Counted from the stretch's first letter, positions 26,559-41,318 are shown. The stretch: 64,000 nt of DNA from Pseudomonas fulva 12-X (GCF_000213805.1 NC_015556.1:4665001-4729000), one strand, 5' to 3'. The notes: a model not told the origin generated them from the sequence alone. Program-made: numbers and translations.

Positions 26559-28136
26559 ATGCGCCTTGCCCTGTTGCCGCTGCTCGTCGCCCCGCTGTTC
26601 GCCCAGGCCGCGACCCTGAGCGTCTGTACCGAAGCCAGCCCAGATGGCTTCGATGTGGTGCAGTACAACTCCCTGACCACCACCAACGCTTCGGCCGACG
26701 TGCTGATGAACCGCCTGGTGGAGTTCGACGCCGCCAAGGGCAAGCTGGTACCCAGCCTGGCCAGTAGCTGGAAGATCTCCGACGACGGCCTGACCTACAC
26801 CTTCACCTTGCGCCCGGACGTGCTGTTCCACCGTACCGATTACTTCAAGCCCACCCGCCGGACGCTGGAAGCCGATGACGTGCTGTTCAGCTTCCAACGC
26901 ATGCTTGACCCCAACCACCCCTGGTACAAGACCGCCGCCAGCGGCTACCCCCACGCCCAGTCCATGCAGTGGCCGGCGCTGATCAAGGCGGTGGAAAAGG
27001 TTGACGCCCACACCGTGCGCATCATCCTCAACAAGCCGGATTCGACCTTCCTCGCCACCCTGAGCATGGGCTTTGCCTCCATCTATTCCGCCGAGTACGC
27101 CGACCAGCTGTTCAGGGCCGGCACGCCGGAGAAGCTCAACAGCCAGCCGATCGGTACCGGACCCTTCGTGTTCCGCCGTTTCCAGAAGGATGCCGCGGTG
27201 CGCTACACGGCCAACGCCGACTACTTCGCCGGCAAGCCCAAGGTCGACAACCTGGTCTTCGCCATCACCCCGGATGCCAACGTGCGCCTGCAGCGCCTGC
27301 GCCGCGGTGAATGCCAGATCGCCCTGTCGCCCAAGCCGGTCGACGTCGAAGCGGCGAGCAAGGATGCCGACCTCGATACCGTGAAGACCGCCGCCTTCAT
27401 GACCGCTTTCGTGGCCATAAACAGCCAGCACCCACCGCTGGACAAGCCAGCCGTGCGCCAGGCCATCAACCTGGCCTTCGACAAGAGCAGCTATATCAAG
27501 GCGGTATTCGAGAACAGCGCGGAACCGGCCAACGGCCCCTACCCGCCGAACACCTGGAGCTACGCCCGCGACCTGCCGGGCTACGCCCATGACCCGCAGA
27601 AGGCCCGCGAGCTGCTCAAGCAGGCCGGGCTGGCCGACGGCTTCAGCACCACCATCTGGACGCGCCCCTCGGGCAGCCTGCTCAACCCCAACCCGAGCCT
27701 GGGTGCGCAGCTGCTGCAGGCCGACCTGGCCGAAGTCGGCATCAAGGCGCAGATTCGCGTGATCGAGTGGGGCGAGCTGATCCGCCGCGCCAAAGCCGGC
27801 GAGCATGACCTGCTGTTCATGGGCTGGGCTGGCGACAACGGCGACCCGGACAACTTCCTGACCCCGCAGTTTTCCTGCGCCTCGGTGGAGTCGGGCCTGA
27901 ACTTCGCGCGTTTCTGCGACGCCAAGCTCGACAAGCTGATCGCCGACGGCAAGGCCATCAGCGACCAGGCCAAGCGCAGCGCGCTGTACAAGGACGCCCA
28001 GGCGATCATCCAGCAGCAGGCGCTGTGGCTGCCCCTGGCCCACCCGACCGCCTACGCCCTGACCCGCAAGGGCGTCGAGGGTTACAGCGTCAGCCCCTTC
28101 GGCCGGCAGGACTTTTCCAGGGTCAGCGTGCCGTGA
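26559..28136 (+). CDS. Peptide ABC transporter substrate-binding protein (SBP_bac_5)
   Basis: 525 residues with a signal peptide (MRLALLPLLVAPLFAQA, cut after residue 17) and no lipobox. Family-5 extracellular solute-binding features follow: WKISDDGLTYTFTLRPDVLFH near the N-terminus, then the ADDVLFSFQRM block (about 108-118) and LPLAHPTAYALTRKGVEGY near the C-terminus. It is DppA-like and binds short peptides or similar ligands in the periplasm. No permease or ATPase genes are beside it, so it uses a transporter encoded elsewhere. Confidence 0.9.
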   Translation: MRLALLPLLVAPLFAQAATLSVCTEASPDGFDVVQYNSLTTTNASADVLMNRLVEFDAAKGKLVPSLASSWKISDDGLTYTFTLRPDVLFHRTDYFKPTRRTLEADDVLFSFQRMLDPNHPWYKTAASGYPHAQSMQWPALIKAVEKVDAHTVRIILNKPDSTFLATLSMGFASIYSAEYADQLFRAGTPEKLNSQPIGTGPFVFRRFQKDAAVRYTANADYFAGKPKVDNLVFAITPDANVRLQRLRRGECQIALSPKPVDVEAASKDADLDTVKTAAFMTAFVAINSQHPPLDKPAVRQAINLAFDKSSYIKAVFENSAEPANGPYPPNTWSYARDLPGYAHDPQKARELLKQAGLADGFSTTIWTRPSGSLLNPNPSLGAQLLQADLAEVGIKAQIRVIEWGELIRRAKAGEHDLLFMGWAGDNGDPDNFLTPQFSCASVESGLNFARFCDAKLDKLIADGKAISDQAKRSALYKDAQAIIQQQALWLPLAHPTAYALTRKGVEGYSVSPFGRQDFSRVSVP

Positions 28137-28143
28137 CCCAGAT

Positions 28144-28171
28144 GGGCTGCCATCCATGATGGTGGCAGCCC
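28144..28171 (+). terminator. Terminator-like hairpin after binding-protein gene
   Basis: Nine-bp perfect stem GGGCTGCCA / TGGCAGCCC with a 10-nt loop, 7 bp after the stop codon. There is no T-run, so termination strength is uncertain. Confidence 0.45.
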
Positions 28172-28258
28172 GGCCGCGGTAAGCATGCCGGCCCTGTCAC
28201 CGGCATGACATAAGCCTACCGCACCCTGTTGGCTTTTCAGCACAGGGAATCATCAGGC

Positions 28259-29620
28259 ATGCGTCGACTCACTTACCTTCACGCACTACTGGCCAGCACG
28301 GTCTGTTGGGCCTCGTTCGCCACCGCCCAGGACACCGCCACCGCCTATCCGGCCACGTTGGCAGGCCATGCCGTGCTGCCGGCCGCGAGCTTCATCCAGC
28401 CGCCCGCCGACGCGCCGGCGGATTTCACCCTCAGCGGCAAATTCTCCAACGGCCAGCGCAATGAACAGGTCGGCAGCCTCGAAGGCCTGTCGGCCAATCG
28501 CCCCACCGGCCTCTCGCTGCCCTTCGAGGGCCAGCCACTGCAGGGCCACTCCGGCATCAAGCACATGCCGGACGGCAGCTTCTGGGTACTTACCGACAAC
28601 GGCTTCGGCACCAAGGCCAACTCCGCCGACGCCATGCTCTATCTCAACCATTACGCCATCGACTTCAAGAGCGGCGAATTCAAGCGGCTGAACACGGTGT
28701 TTCTAAGCGACCCGGACAAGAAGGTCCCGTTTCGCATCGTTCACGAGGGCACACCGGCGCGCTACCTGAGCGGCGCGGACTTCGACCCGGAAAGCTTCCA
28801 GCTGATCGGCGATTCCATCTGGATCGGCGACGAGTTCGGCCCCTATCTGATCAAGACTGATATGAAGGGCCGCGTACAGGCGGTGTTCGATGTCGAGGCC
28901 GACGGCAAACCGGTGCGCTCGCCCGACAACCCAGCGCTGACGCCCCCCGCCTGGCCGGCCGACGCGATGAACTTCCAGGTGCGCCGCTCCAAGGGCCTGG
29001 AAGGCATGGCCGCCGCCAAGGACGGCAGCAAACTCTACGCACTACTGGAAGGCCCGCTGTGGGACGCGACCAGCAAGGCTGCCGAGCAGCACGACGGCAA
29101 GAACGTACTGCGTGTGCTCGAATTCGATGTCGCCAGCGAGGCCTGGACGGGCCGCCACTGGCTATACCCGCTGGAGCAACCCGGCCACGCCATCGGCGAT
29201 TTCAACATGATCGATGCGGCCAGCGGCCTGATCATCGAACGCGACAATGGTGAAGGTACGGCGGACAAGGCCTGCCCGCCTGGCGAGAAGGGCACCACCT
29301 GTTTCTCGGATATCGCCCGCTTCAAGCGCGTCTACAAGGTCGCCTTCGATGACGGCAACGTCGGCCAGGCCGTGCGCAAGGTCGGCTACATCGACCTGCT
29401 CGCCATCCAGGACCCGCAACGCATCGCCCGCAAGCCGCTGAACGACGGCGTGCTGACCTTCCCGTTCTTCACCATCGAGAACGTCGACATCGTCGATGAT
29501 CGGCATATCGTGGTCGGCAACGACAACAACCTGCCGTTCTCCAGCAGCCGCGAACCGAACAGGGCAGACGACAACGAAATGGTGCTGCTGGAAGTCGGCG
29601 AGCTGCTCAAGGCCCGCTGA
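28259..29620 (+). CDS. Esterase-like phytase-family protein, exported
   Basis: About 453 residues. From the ATG at 28259 the protein starts MRRLTYLHALLASTVCWASFATAQ, a good signal peptide; the longer start at 28229 would bury it. The mature part matches the esterase-like activity of phytase family: GHSGIKHMPDGSFWVLTDNGFGTK, IWIGDEFGPYLI, GLEGMAAAKDGSKLYALLEGPL. The fold is a beta-propeller acting in the periplasm or outside the cell. Substrates of these proteins are mostly unknown. Confidence 0.85.
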   Translation: MRRLTYLHALLASTVCWASFATAQDTATAYPATLAGHAVLPAASFIQPPADAPADFTLSGKFSNGQRNEQVGSLEGLSANRPTGLSLPFEGQPLQGHSGIKHMPDGSFWVLTDNGFGTKANSADAMLYLNHYAIDFKSGEFKRLNTVFLSDPDKKVPFRIVHEGTPARYLSGADFDPESFQLIGDSIWIGDEFGPYLIKTDMKGRVQAVFDVEADGKPVRSPDNPALTPPAWPADAMNFQVRRSKGLEGMAAAKDGSKLYALLEGPLWDATSKAAEQHDGKNVLRVLEFDVASEAWTGRHWLYPLEQPGHAIGDFNMIDAASGLIIERDNGEGTADKACPPGEKGTTCFSDIARFKRVYKVAFDDGNVGQAVRKVGYIDLLAIQDPQRIARKPLNDGVLTFPFFTIENVDIVDDRHIVVGNDNNLPFSSSREPNRADDNEMVLLEVGELLKAR

Positions 29621-29637
29621 CGGCTGCAGAGTCGCCG

Positions 29638-30312
29638 CTACATCCAGCCGTGCTCGGCCATCGACAGTGGCTCGCCGTCGCCGACGATGAAATGGTCGAG
29701 CACGCGCACTTCGACCAGCGCCAAGGCGTCCTTGAGGCGCTGGGTCAGTACCTTGTCGGCCTGGCTGGGTTCGGCGACGCCAGAGGGATGATTGTGGGTG
29801 AGGATCAGCGCCGCGGCGTTATGGGCCAGGGCGCGCTTGACCACCTGACGGGGATAGACGCTGGCGCTGTCGATGGAGCCGTGAAATAGCGCCTCGAAAG
29901 CCAGCACCCGGTGCTTGGCATCGAGAAACAGGCAACCGAACACTTCATGGGGCTCGTGACGCAGCTGCGCCTTGAGGTAATCGCGCACCGCCTGGGGGCT
30001 TCCCAGCGCCGAGTCGCGGCGCAACTGCTCGGCCAGGTGGCGACGGCCCATTTCCAGCACCGCCTGCAGCTGGGCGAACTTGGCGGGGCCGAGGCCCAGG
30101 CGCTGGCTGAAAGACGGCAAATCAGCCTGCAACAGCGCGCGCAAGCTGCCGAAATCGGCGAGCAGGTGGCGCGCCAGGTCCACCGCGCTCTGCCCCGCCA
30201 CACCGGTACGCAGAAAGATCGCCAGCAGTTCGGCGTCGGTCAGGCTGGCCGCTCCCTGGGCCAGCAGTTTTTCCCGCGGGCGCTCTGCCGCGGGCCACTC
30301 ACGAATGCTCAT
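29638..30312 (-). CDS. radC: RadC/YeeS-family JAB-domain protein
   Basis: 224 residues. The N-terminal helix-hairpin-helix-like part (about 1-100) is followed by a JAB/MPN metalloprotease-like domain with the metal motif [19 protein letters not shown] chose ATG at 30312 because it yields [17 protein letters not shown], the conserved RadC start. The name is historical; a role in DNA repair is not well supported. It diverges from coaBC, the usual arrangement. Confidence 0.93.
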   Translation of the reverse strand: MSIREWPAAERPREKLLAQGAASLTDAELLAIFLRTGVAGQSAVDLARHLLADFGSLRALLQADLPSFSQRLGLGPAKFAQLQAVLEMGRRHLAEQLRRDSALGSPQAVRDYLKAQLRHEPHEVFGCLFLDAKHRVLAFEALFHGSIDSASVYPRQVVKRALAHNAAALILTHNHPSGVAEPSQADKVLTQRLKDALALVEVRVLDHFIVGDGEPLSMAEHGWM

Positions 30313-30476
30313 CAGACGCTCCCTGTCCATGACTCCAGCGCCGGCCATCGCTCGCCCGGCGCGCCGCTGCTCCCCTGCTGCCGCTGTGCTATCGTAGCCC
30401 GGTTTTTCGCAGGGCGCCGGGCCTGGGGAGGTCTCGGGCACCTGCGTCTGTAACTACACACGACAAAGGCAGAGTT

Positions 30477-31685
30477 ATGCAGCGGCTGTATCGCAAACGC
30501 ATCATCCTCGGCGTGGGTGGCGGCATCGCGGCGTACAAGAGCGCCGAGCTGGTCCGCCGCCTCAAGGATCAGGGCGCCGAAGTGCGCGTGGTCATGACCC
30601 AGGGCGGTCGCGAATTCATCACCCCGCTGACCCTGCAGGCGCTGTCCGGCCACCCGGTGCATCTGGATCTGCTCGACCCGGCGGCCGAAGCCGCCATGGG
30701 CCATATCGAACTGGCGCGCTGGGCCGATCTGGTGCTGATCGCCCCGGCCACCGCCGACCTGATGGCGCGCCTGGCCCAGGGCGTGGCCGATGACCTGCTG
30801 ACCACCCTGGTGCTGGCCACCGATGCGCCGGTGGCCCTGGCGCCGGCCATGAATCAGGCGATGTGGCGCGACCCGGCCACCCTGGCCAACGTCGAACTGC
30901 TGCGCAGCCGTGGCCTGAAACTGTTCGGCCCGGCCTCCGGCAGCCAGGCCTGTGGCGACGTCGGCCTGGGCCGCATGCTCGAGGCCGACGACCTGGCGCA
31001 CATGGCCGCAGACTGCTTCGAGCACCTGGCACTGACCGGCAAGCACGTGCTGATCACCGCCGGCCCGACCCAGGAAAACATCGACCCGGTGCGTTACATC
31101 ACCAACCACAGCTCCGGCAAGATGGGTTTCGCCCTCGCCGAAGCGGCCGTAGAAGCCGGCGCCAAGGTCACCCTGATCAGCGGCCCGGTGCACCTGCCAA
31201 CGCCCGACCGGGTCCACCGTATCGACGTGGTCAGCGCCCGCGACATGCTCGCTGCCTGCGAAGCGGCGATGCCCTGCGACATCCTGATCGCCGCCGCGGC
31301 GGTGGCCGACTACCGCCCGGAAGTTGTCGCCCAGCACAAATTGAAGAAAGACCCCAACAGCGGCGATGGCCTGCTGTTGCAGATGGTGCGCAACCCGGAC
31401 ATCCTCGCCACCCTGGCGCACCGTGACGACCGCCCGTTCAGCGTCGGCTTCGCCGCCGAGACCGAGAACCTGCTGGAGTACGCCTCGCGCAAACTCAAGG
31501 ACAAGAACCTCGACCTGATCGTCGCCAACGACGTGGCCAACCCGAGCATCGGCTTCAACAGCGAGGACAACGCGATCACCATCATCGATCGCGCGCTGCA
31601 GCAGACCAGCTTCGCGCAGACCAGCAAGGGCAAGATCGCCCGCCAGTTGGTGAGCTTCATCGCCGCGCAGCAGCCCAAATCCTGA
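30477..31685 (+). CDS. coaBC: Bifunctional CoaBC (4'-phosphopantothenoylcysteine synthetase/decarboxylase)
   Basis: 402 residues. The N-terminal flavin decarboxylase CoaC (about 1-190) shows [18 protein letters not shown], the substrate-binding APAMNQAMW and a catalytic-Cys loop in [13 protein letters not shown]. The C-terminal CTP-dependent ligase CoaB (about 191-402) shows [24 protein letters not shown] and AAAVADYRP. It makes 4'-phosphopantetheine for coenzyme A. It lies upstream of dut, as in most gammaproteobacteria. Confidence 0.97.
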   Translation: MQRLYRKRIILGVGGGIAAYKSAELVRRLKDQGAEVRVVMTQGGREFITPLTLQALSGHPVHLDLLDPAAEAAMGHIELARWADLVLIAPATADLMARLAQGVADDLLTTLVLATDAPVALAPAMNQAMWRDPATLANVELLRSRGLKLFGPASGSQACGDVGLGRMLEADDLAHMAADCFEHLALTGKHVLITAGPTQENIDPVRYITNHSSGKMGFALAEAAVEAGAKVTLISGPVHLPTPDRVHRIDVVSARDMLAACEAAMPCDILIAAAAVADYRPEVVAQHKLKKDPNSGDGLLLQMVRNPDILATLAHRDDRPFSVGFAAETENLLEYASRKLKDKNLDLIVANDVANPSIGFNSEDNAITIIDRALQQTSFAQTSKGKIARQLVSFIAAQQPKS

Positions 31686-31716
31686 CATTCATTTTCACGG
31701 AAACCCTGATCGCCCC

Positions 31717-32172
31717 ATGCACGCCTTACAAGCCAAGATCCTCGACCCACGCCTCGGCAGTGAATTTCCCATGCCCGCCTACGCCACGCCCGGTTCCGCC
31801 GGCCTGGACCTGCGCGCCATGCTCAAGCAAGACCTGACCCTGGAGCCGGGCCAGACCGTGCTGATTCCCACCGGCCTGGCCATTCACGTCGCCGATCCGG
31901 GCCTGGCCGCGCTGATCCTGCCGCGCTCGGGCCTGGGCCACAAACACGGCATCGTGCTGGGCAACCTGGTCGGCCTGATCGATTCGGACTACCAGGGCGA
32001 GCTAATGGTGTCGTGCTGGAACCGCGGCGACACCAGCTTCAAGATGAGCATCGGCGAGCGTATCGCCCAGCTGGTGCTGGTGCCGGTGATCCAGGCGCGC
32101 TTCGAAGTGGTCGAGGAATTCGACGACAGCGAACGCGGCGCCGGTGGATTCGGCCACTCGGGTACCAAGTGA
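31717..32172 (+). CDS. dut: dUTP diphosphatase Dut
   Basis: 151-residue trimeric dUTPase that hydrolyses dUTP to dUMP and pyrophosphate. The five family motifs can be read, including [37 protein letters not shown] and the C-terminal glycine-rich [12 protein letters not shown]. It is 31 bp after coaBC and 29 bp before algC. Confidence 0.97.
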   Translation: MHALQAKILDPRLGSEFPMPAYATPGSAGLDLRAMLKQDLTLEPGQTVLIPTGLAIHVADPGLAALILPRSGLGHKHGIVLGNLVGLIDSDYQGELMVSCWNRGDTSFKMSIGERIAQLVLVPVIQARFEVVEEFDDSERGAGGFGHSGTK

Positions 32173-32201
32173 TCCCCTTCTAGTTCGCCAGGAGACGTCG
32201 G

Positions 32202-35704
<3,503 letters not shown>

Positions 35705-35712
35705 AAAAGCGA

Positions 35713-35880
35713 CCAGCTGCGCGTCGGCCCTGCTGCGTTAAAAACAGACTCGAAAAGCCGCTTGCGGCTAACGCACTTTAGTGCGGCCCCGGAGGGGCGA
35801 GCGGAGCGAGTAATGCTCATGTACAAAAGTACACTCCGCTTTCTCGCCTGTTTTTGCCTTGCATGGCCCTAGCTCGCTTG
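35713..35880 (+). repeat. Multi-hairpin intergenic repeat, long copy
   Basis: Shares blocks TGCGCGTCGGC, GCGTTAAAAACAG, TGCTCAT, ACTCCGC, CTCGCCTGTTTT and GCCTTGCAT with the inverted copy at 56336-56458. This copy has about 60 extra bp near the middle with small hairpins (AAGCCGCTTGCGGCT, GCACTTTAGTGC, CCCCGGAGGGG). The centre of each copy is a short palindrome (here GTACAAAAGTAC). No protein is encoded. Confidence 0.75.
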
Positions 35881-35900
35881 GTCTGGATCTGCTGAAAACA

Positions 35901-35926
35901 ACAACGCCGGCTATCGCCGGCGTTGT
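35901..35926. terminator. Strong hairpin downstream of argB
   Basis: Perfect 11-bp stem ACAACGCCGGC / GCCGGCGTTGT with a TATC loop. It lacks a T-run. It may end argB transcription or belong to the repeat region. Confidence 0.5.
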
Positions 35927-36043
35927 CAGTTCTGCAGTAGCAAATTTGCGGTAGTTTTATCGATTCTGACTGATAGATGGCGGGAGCGGTCGTTCCCGCA
36001 GGATGGGGCGGTCCGCGCAGGGAACCCAAGGACTGGTAATTAT

Positions 36044-36097
36044 CTGTGGGAGCGGGCCATGCCCGCGAAAAATCACGGGTATAGCCCGCTCCCACAG
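36044..36097. repeat. Complete 54-bp REP-type inverted repeat, copy B
   Basis: Nearly identical to the element at 16450-16503 (two differences). It lies downstream of the TRAP binding-protein gene. A partial related core (GGGAGCGGTCGTTCCCGC) occurs at 35979-35998. Confidence 0.85.
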
Positions 36098-36135
36098 GTA
36101 GGCCACGATGGCAGCTTCCGCCTTCAATCCGCCCA

Positions 36136-37233
<1,098 letters not shown>

Positions 37234-37531
37234 AGGTAGCTCCTTGTTGTTGTAATAATCACCTTGGGCCGTTCAGGCCTCTATGTAACCGCGGCGGTCC
37301 GCCAACCGCCCGCGCGCTATCCTATTCCCGCCCACCGGTCGGGCAGACCCGGCAAGTGTTTCAACCCGTGTCTAGCCAAGTGCCATCAATGACACCGGAA
37401 GGCTCAAGAACGCCATTCTCCAAGCGCCTTCCAACTCTCGTAGGCACGCCCGCGCGGCATTGCCCGATACGCGAGGCGCTGCCTAAAATCCCCCGCTTTT
37501 TGCTCTTTTCCGATAACTATAAGGACGCATC

Positions 37532-38077
37532 ATGTCCAACACGCCTTCACTTCCCTTGGGGATCGCACGGGTCATCGACGCCGTGAACTTCCGCTTTGGT
37601 CAGGCCTGCTCCTGGTTGACCCTGTTTATGGTACTCGGCACGGCCCTGGTGGTAATCCTGCGCTATGGCATGAACCTGGGCGCCACTGCGCTGCAGGAAG
37701 CCGTGCTCTACGCCCACGCGCTGGTGTTCATGGGCGCCTCGGCCTGGGCACTGCAGCGTAACGCCCATGTGCGCGTGGATATCTTCTATCAGCAGTTCAG
37801 CGGCCGCCGGCAGGCGCTGGTGGAGGTGCTCGGCACCCTGTTCCTGCTGCTGCCGGTGTGCTTGTTCCTGGGCTGGGCGAGCTGGGACTACGTGGCCAAT
37901 TCCTGGTCGACCCGCGAGGGCTCGAGCGAGTCGGGCGGTCTGAAATTCGTCTACCTGCAGAAGAGCATCATCCTGGTGCTGGTGGTCAGCCTGACGCTGC
38001 AGGGCATTTCCAACCTGATCAAGGCGATCTATCTGCTGTGCGGCGTGCTGCCGGAGCAGGAGGTGAAACATGGCTGA
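37532..38077 (+). CDS. TRAP transporter small permease (DctQ-like)
   Basis: 181 residues with four membrane helices (about 22-42, 55-75, 92-112, 142-162) and the DctQ-type ...LVFMGASAWALQRNAHVRVDIFYQ segment. It partners the large subunit; its last 8 bp overlap the start of that gene. The 298-bp region between it and the binding-protein gene contains no other feature I could identify. Confidence 0.93.
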   Translation: MSNTPSLPLGIARVIDAVNFRFGQACSWLTLFMVLGTALVVILRYGMNLGATALQEAVLYAHALVFMGASAWALQRNAHVRVDIFYQQFSGRRQALVEVLGTLFLLLPVCLFLGWASWDYVANSWSTREGSSESGGLKFVYLQKSIILVLVVSLTLQGISNLIKAIYLLCGVLPEQEVKHG

Positions 38078-39446
38078 AGTCATGTCGATCCTGCTGTTCG
38101 TCAGCATCTGCCTGGTGCTGATGGGCGGCTACCCGGTGGCCTTCACCCTGGCCGGGGTGTCGCTGCTGTTCGCCGGTGTCGGCGTGGTCACCGGCACCTT
38201 CGACGCCGGGTACCTGAGCGCCCTGCCCAACCGCCTGTTCGGCATCATGAACAACCAGACCATGCTGGCCGTGCCGCTGTTCGTGTTCATGGGCGTGATG
38301 CTGGAAAAATCCAAGGTCGCCGAAGACCTGCTCGAGTCGATGTCGCGCCTGTTCGGCGGCATCCGCGGCGGCCTGGCGATTTCGGTGTGCCTGGTGGGCG
38401 CACTGCTCGCCGCCAGCACCGGCATCGTCGGCGCCACGGTGGTAACCATGGGCCTGCTGGCCCTGCCGACCCTGCTCAAGCGCGGCTTCGATCCCGCTGT
38501 GGCGACCGGCACCCTGGCCGCCACCGGCACCTTGGGGCAGATCATTCCACCGTCCATCGTGCTGGTGCTGCTGGGTGATGTGATGTCCAGCGCCTACCAG
38601 CAGGCGCAGCTGCGCATGGGCATCTTCTCGCCCAAGACGGTATCGGTCGGCGACCTGTTCATGGGCGCACTGATACCGGGTCTGCTGCTGGTGGTGCTTT
38701 ACGTCGTCTACCTGATCCTGGTGGCGATCTTCCAGCCGAAGAAGATGCCCGTGGTGCCCAAGGAAGAGCTGGGCGAGGTGCAATGGGGCAAACTGCTCGG
38801 CTCCCTGGTGCCGCCGCTGGCGCTGATCGTCGCGGTGCTCGGCTCGATTCTCGCCGGTTACGCTACGCCCACCGAGGCCGCTGCCATCGGTGCCGTCGGC
38901 GCGACCCTGCTGGCGCTGTTCAAGGGCCAGTTGAGCCTGCCGCAGCTGCGCAGCGTGGCCCAGGGCACTACGGAAATTTCCAGCATGGTGTTCCTGATCC
39001 TGATCGGCGCCTCGCTGTTTTCCCTGGTATTTCGTGGCTTCGGCGGTGAAGCGCTGATCGAGGACGTGTTCAAGCAGCTGCCTGGCGGCGTGCTCGGCGC
39101 CTTCTTCCTGGTCATGCTGGTGATCTTCCTGCTCGGCTTCATTCTCGATTTCATCGAGATCATCTTCGTGGTGGTGCCGATCGTCGGCCCGGTGCTGCTG
39201 GCCATGGGCCTGGACCCGGTCTGGCTGGGGGTGATGATCGCCCTCAACCTGCAGACTTCGTTCCTCACCCCGCCGCTGGGTTTCTCGCTCTTCTACCTGC
39301 GCGGCGTCACACCCCGTACGGTGAGTACCGCGACCATGTACCGCGGGGTGATTCCGTTCATCATCATCCAGCTGATGATGCTGGTCATCGCCTACCAGTT
39401 CCCGGCGCTGATCACCTGGCTTCCTACCCAGGTCTACGGCTCGTAA
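38070..39446 (+). CDS. TRAP transporter large permease (DctM-like)
   Basis: 458-residue protein of the DctM family with about 12 hydrophobic segments. Two inverted-repeat transport cores are marked by ASTGIVGATVVTMGLLALPTLLKRG and, later, NLQTSFLTPPLGFSLFYLRG. Together with the small subunit it forms the sodium-driven TRAP permease. The substrate is probably a 2-oxoacid or related carboxylate, judged from the TakP-like binding protein. Confidence 0.95.
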   Translation: MAEVMSILLFVSICLVLMGGYPVAFTLAGVSLLFAGVGVVTGTFDAGYLSALPNRLFGIMNNQTMLAVPLFVFMGVMLEKSKVAEDLLESMSRLFGGIRGGLAISVCLVGALLAASTGIVGATVVTMGLLALPTLLKRGFDPAVATGTLAATGTLGQIIPPSIVLVLLGDVMSSAYQQAQLRMGIFSPKTVSVGDLFMGALIPGLLLVVLYVVYLILVAIFQPKKMPVVPKEELGEVQWGKLLGSLVPPLALIVAVLGSILAGYATPTEAAAIGAVGATLLALFKGQLSLPQLRSVAQGTTEISSMVFLILIGASLFSLVFRGFGGEALIEDVFKQLPGGVLGAFFLVMLVIFLLGFILDFIEIIFVVVPIVGPVLLAMGLDPVWLGVMIALNLQTSFLTPPLGFSLFYLRGVTPRTVSTATMYRGVIPFIIIQLMMLVIAYQFPALITWLPTQVYGS

Positions 39447-39461
39447 ACTGTGCGGCAACGC

Positions 39462-39488
39462 AAAACGCCCGTCTCGACGGGCGTTTTT
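39462..39488 (+). terminator. Rho-independent terminator of TRAP operon
   Basis: AAAACGCCCGTC and GACGGGCGTTTTT with a 2-nt loop, 15 bp after the DctM stop. Confidence 0.9.
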
Positions 39489-39553
39489 CATGGCGCTGGC
39501 GAACCTCCCCGCCGCGCCGTGGCCCAAGAGCCAACCTATTAAGGAGCAGCCCC

Positions 39554-40450
39554 ATGAGCACCTCCAACGAACGCATTCAACTGGGCGATCTGGCCTGCTG
39601 GCGCATCCAGCATGCCGGCGCCGAACTCGTGGTCAGCGAACAGGGCGCGCAGATCCTGCGCTACCAGCCGGCCCAGGGCGAACCGCTGATCTGGCTCAGC
39701 GACGAGGCGGCCTATAAAACCGGAAAAAGCGTGCGCGGCGGCGTGCCGGTGTGCTGGCCCTGGTTCGGCGACCTGCAGCGCAATCCCGAAGCGATCCGCG
39801 CCAGCCATGCGCGTCCGGCCGATTCGCCGGCCCATGGCCTGGTGCGTGACCGCGACTGGCAGCTGATCGGCCTGAACACCGAAGAAGACGGCGTGACCCT
39901 GTCGTTCACCTTCGACACCGCCGCCGAGCCGATCGCCGAATGGCCGCATGCCGCCGAGCTGCAGTTGGACATTCACCTCGGCGAGCGCCTGAAACTTAGT
40001 CTGACCACCCGCAACCTGGGCGATAGCGAACTGCCGATCAGCCAGGCGCTGCACACCTACTTCGCGGTCAGCGACATTCGCCAGGTGCGCATCGAAGGTC
40101 TGGAGGGCTGCGGCTACGTCGACACGTTGCAGGACTGGAAAACCGTAAGACAGGACGGCGCGGTGACCTTCAGCGGTGAAACCGACCGTATCTACCTCGA
40201 TACGCCGCCGCAACTGAGCATCGTCGACCCCATCTGGAAGCGGCGCATCCTGATGCGCAGCCAAGGCTCGGCCTCGGCGGTGGTGTGGAACCCATGGATC
40301 GACAAGGCCAAGCGCCTGTCGCAATTCGCCGATGACGCCTGGCAGGGCATGCTCTGCATCGAGCACGCCAACGTGCTGGACGACTCGCTGATCCTCGCCC
40401 CGGGCGCCGAGTACCGCCTCGACGTGACGCTGTGGGCGCAGCCACTTTGA
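39554..40450 (+). CDS. D-hexose-6-phosphate mutarotase (YeaD-like)
   Basis: 298 residues of the aldose-1-epimerase superfamily. The block RGGVPVCWPWFG (about 60-71), the catalytic HGLVRD (about 95-100), the LHTYF strand (about 170) and the later GFxxWNPW-type VVWNPWIDKAKRL match glucose-6-phosphate 1-epimerases. It speeds anomer conversion of hexose 6-phosphates in the cytosol. It stands alone between terminators and engB. Confidence 0.9.
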   Translation: MSTSNERIQLGDLACWRIQHAGAELVVSEQGAQILRYQPAQGEPLIWLSDEAAYKTGKSVRGGVPVCWPWFGDLQRNPEAIRASHARPADSPAHGLVRDRDWQLIGLNTEEDGVTLSFTFDTAAEPIAEWPHAAELQLDIHLGERLKLSLTTRNLGDSELPISQALHTYFAVSDIRQVRIEGLEGCGYVDTLQDWKTVRQDGAVTFSGETDRIYLDTPPQLSIVDPIWKRRILMRSQGSASAVVWNPWIDKAKRLSQFADDAWQGMLCIEHANVLDDSLILAPGAEYRLDVTLWAQPL

Positions 40451-40530
40451 GCTGACGTGCCATTGCGACAGTCAGCGCGTCGCCAGCCTGATAGACTGCC
40501 GCGATGCACGCCCCTCCACCGGAAACTCCG

Positions 40531-41178
40531 ATGCACGCAAAGAACCCCGCAATCGGCTTGTGTCAGCAGGCCACCTTCCTGATCAGCGCCGCCAAGGTCG
40601 ACCAGTGCCCGGACGACCAGGGCTATGAAGTCGCCTTCGCCGGCCGCTCCAACGCCGGCAAGTCCAGCGCGCTGAACACCCTGACCCACGCCAGCCTGGC
40701 ACGCACCTCGAAAACCCCGGGGCGCACCCAGTTGCTGAACTTCTTCCGCCTGGACGATGAACGCCGCCTGGTCGACCTGCCCGGCTATGGTTACGCCAAG
40801 GTACCGATTCCGCTCAAGCAGCACTGGCAGAAGCATCTCGAGGCCTATCTGGGCAGTCGCGAAAGCCTGCGCGGGCTGATCCTGATGATGGACATCCGCC
40901 ACCCGCTGACCGAGTTCGACCGCATGATGCTCGACTGGTCCGGCGCCAGCGGCATGCCCATGCACATCCTGCTGACCAAGGCCGACAAACTGGCCTTTGG
41001 CGCGGCCAAGAACGCGCTGCTCAAGGTGCAGCAGGAGATTCGCAAGGGCTGGGGCGAGCACGTCAGCATCCAGCTGTTCTCGGCACCCAAGCGCATTGGT
41101 GTGGAAGAGGCGCAGGCTGTGCTCGGCCACTGGCTGGGCCTGCTGGGCGACGAGGAAGAAGAGCAACCCCAGGGATAA
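40531..41178 (+). CDS. engB: Ribosome biogenesis GTPase EngB (YihA/YsxC)
   Basis: 215 residues. GTPase motifs: G1 [13 protein letters not shown]2/switch around KTPGRTQ, G3 [10 protein letters not shown]4 TKADK. It assists assembly of the large ribosomal subunit. I chose ATG at 40531 ([16 protein letters not shown]), matching homologues, over the ATG at 40504. Its position next to polA across a small-RNA gene is conserved from E. coli to Pseudomonas. Confidence 0.95.
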   Translation: MHAKNPAIGLCQQATFLISAAKVDQCPDDQGYEVAFAGRSNAGKSSALNTLTHASLARTSKTPGRTQLLNFFRLDDERRLVDLPGYGYAKVPIPLKQHWQKHLEAYLGSRESLRGLILMMDIRHPLTEFDRMMLDWSGASGMPMHILLTKADKLAFGAAKNALLKVQQEIRKGWGEHVSIQLFSAPKRIGVEEAQAVLGHWLGLLGDEEEEQPQG

Positions 41179-41188
41179 CCTCACTCCC

Positions 41189-41286
41189 GTAGCCCGTGGT
41201 TGAGCGTAGCGATACCCCGGAGCAGGATGAGTGTTGTCGTGCTTATCAGCGTCTCCTGGGTATCGCTGCGCTCAACGCCAGGCTAC
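41189..41286. repeat. Inverted pair of 32-bp dispersed repeats
   Basis: Two copies of the repeat seen at 12508, facing each other: 41189-41220 (GTAGCCCGTGGTTGAGCG...) and 41255-41286 (...GCTCAACGCCAGGCTAC). They could fold into a long hairpin with a 34-nt spacer just after engB. Confidence 0.75.
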
Positions 41287-41292
41287 TTCTTG

Positions 41293-41318
41293 AACGCCCC
41301 GCCAATGCGGGGCGTTTT
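41293..41318 (+). terminator. Rho-independent terminator of engB
   Basis: Perfect 10-bp stem AACGCCCCGC / GCGGGGCGTT with a CAAT loop and T's after. Confidence 0.88.
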
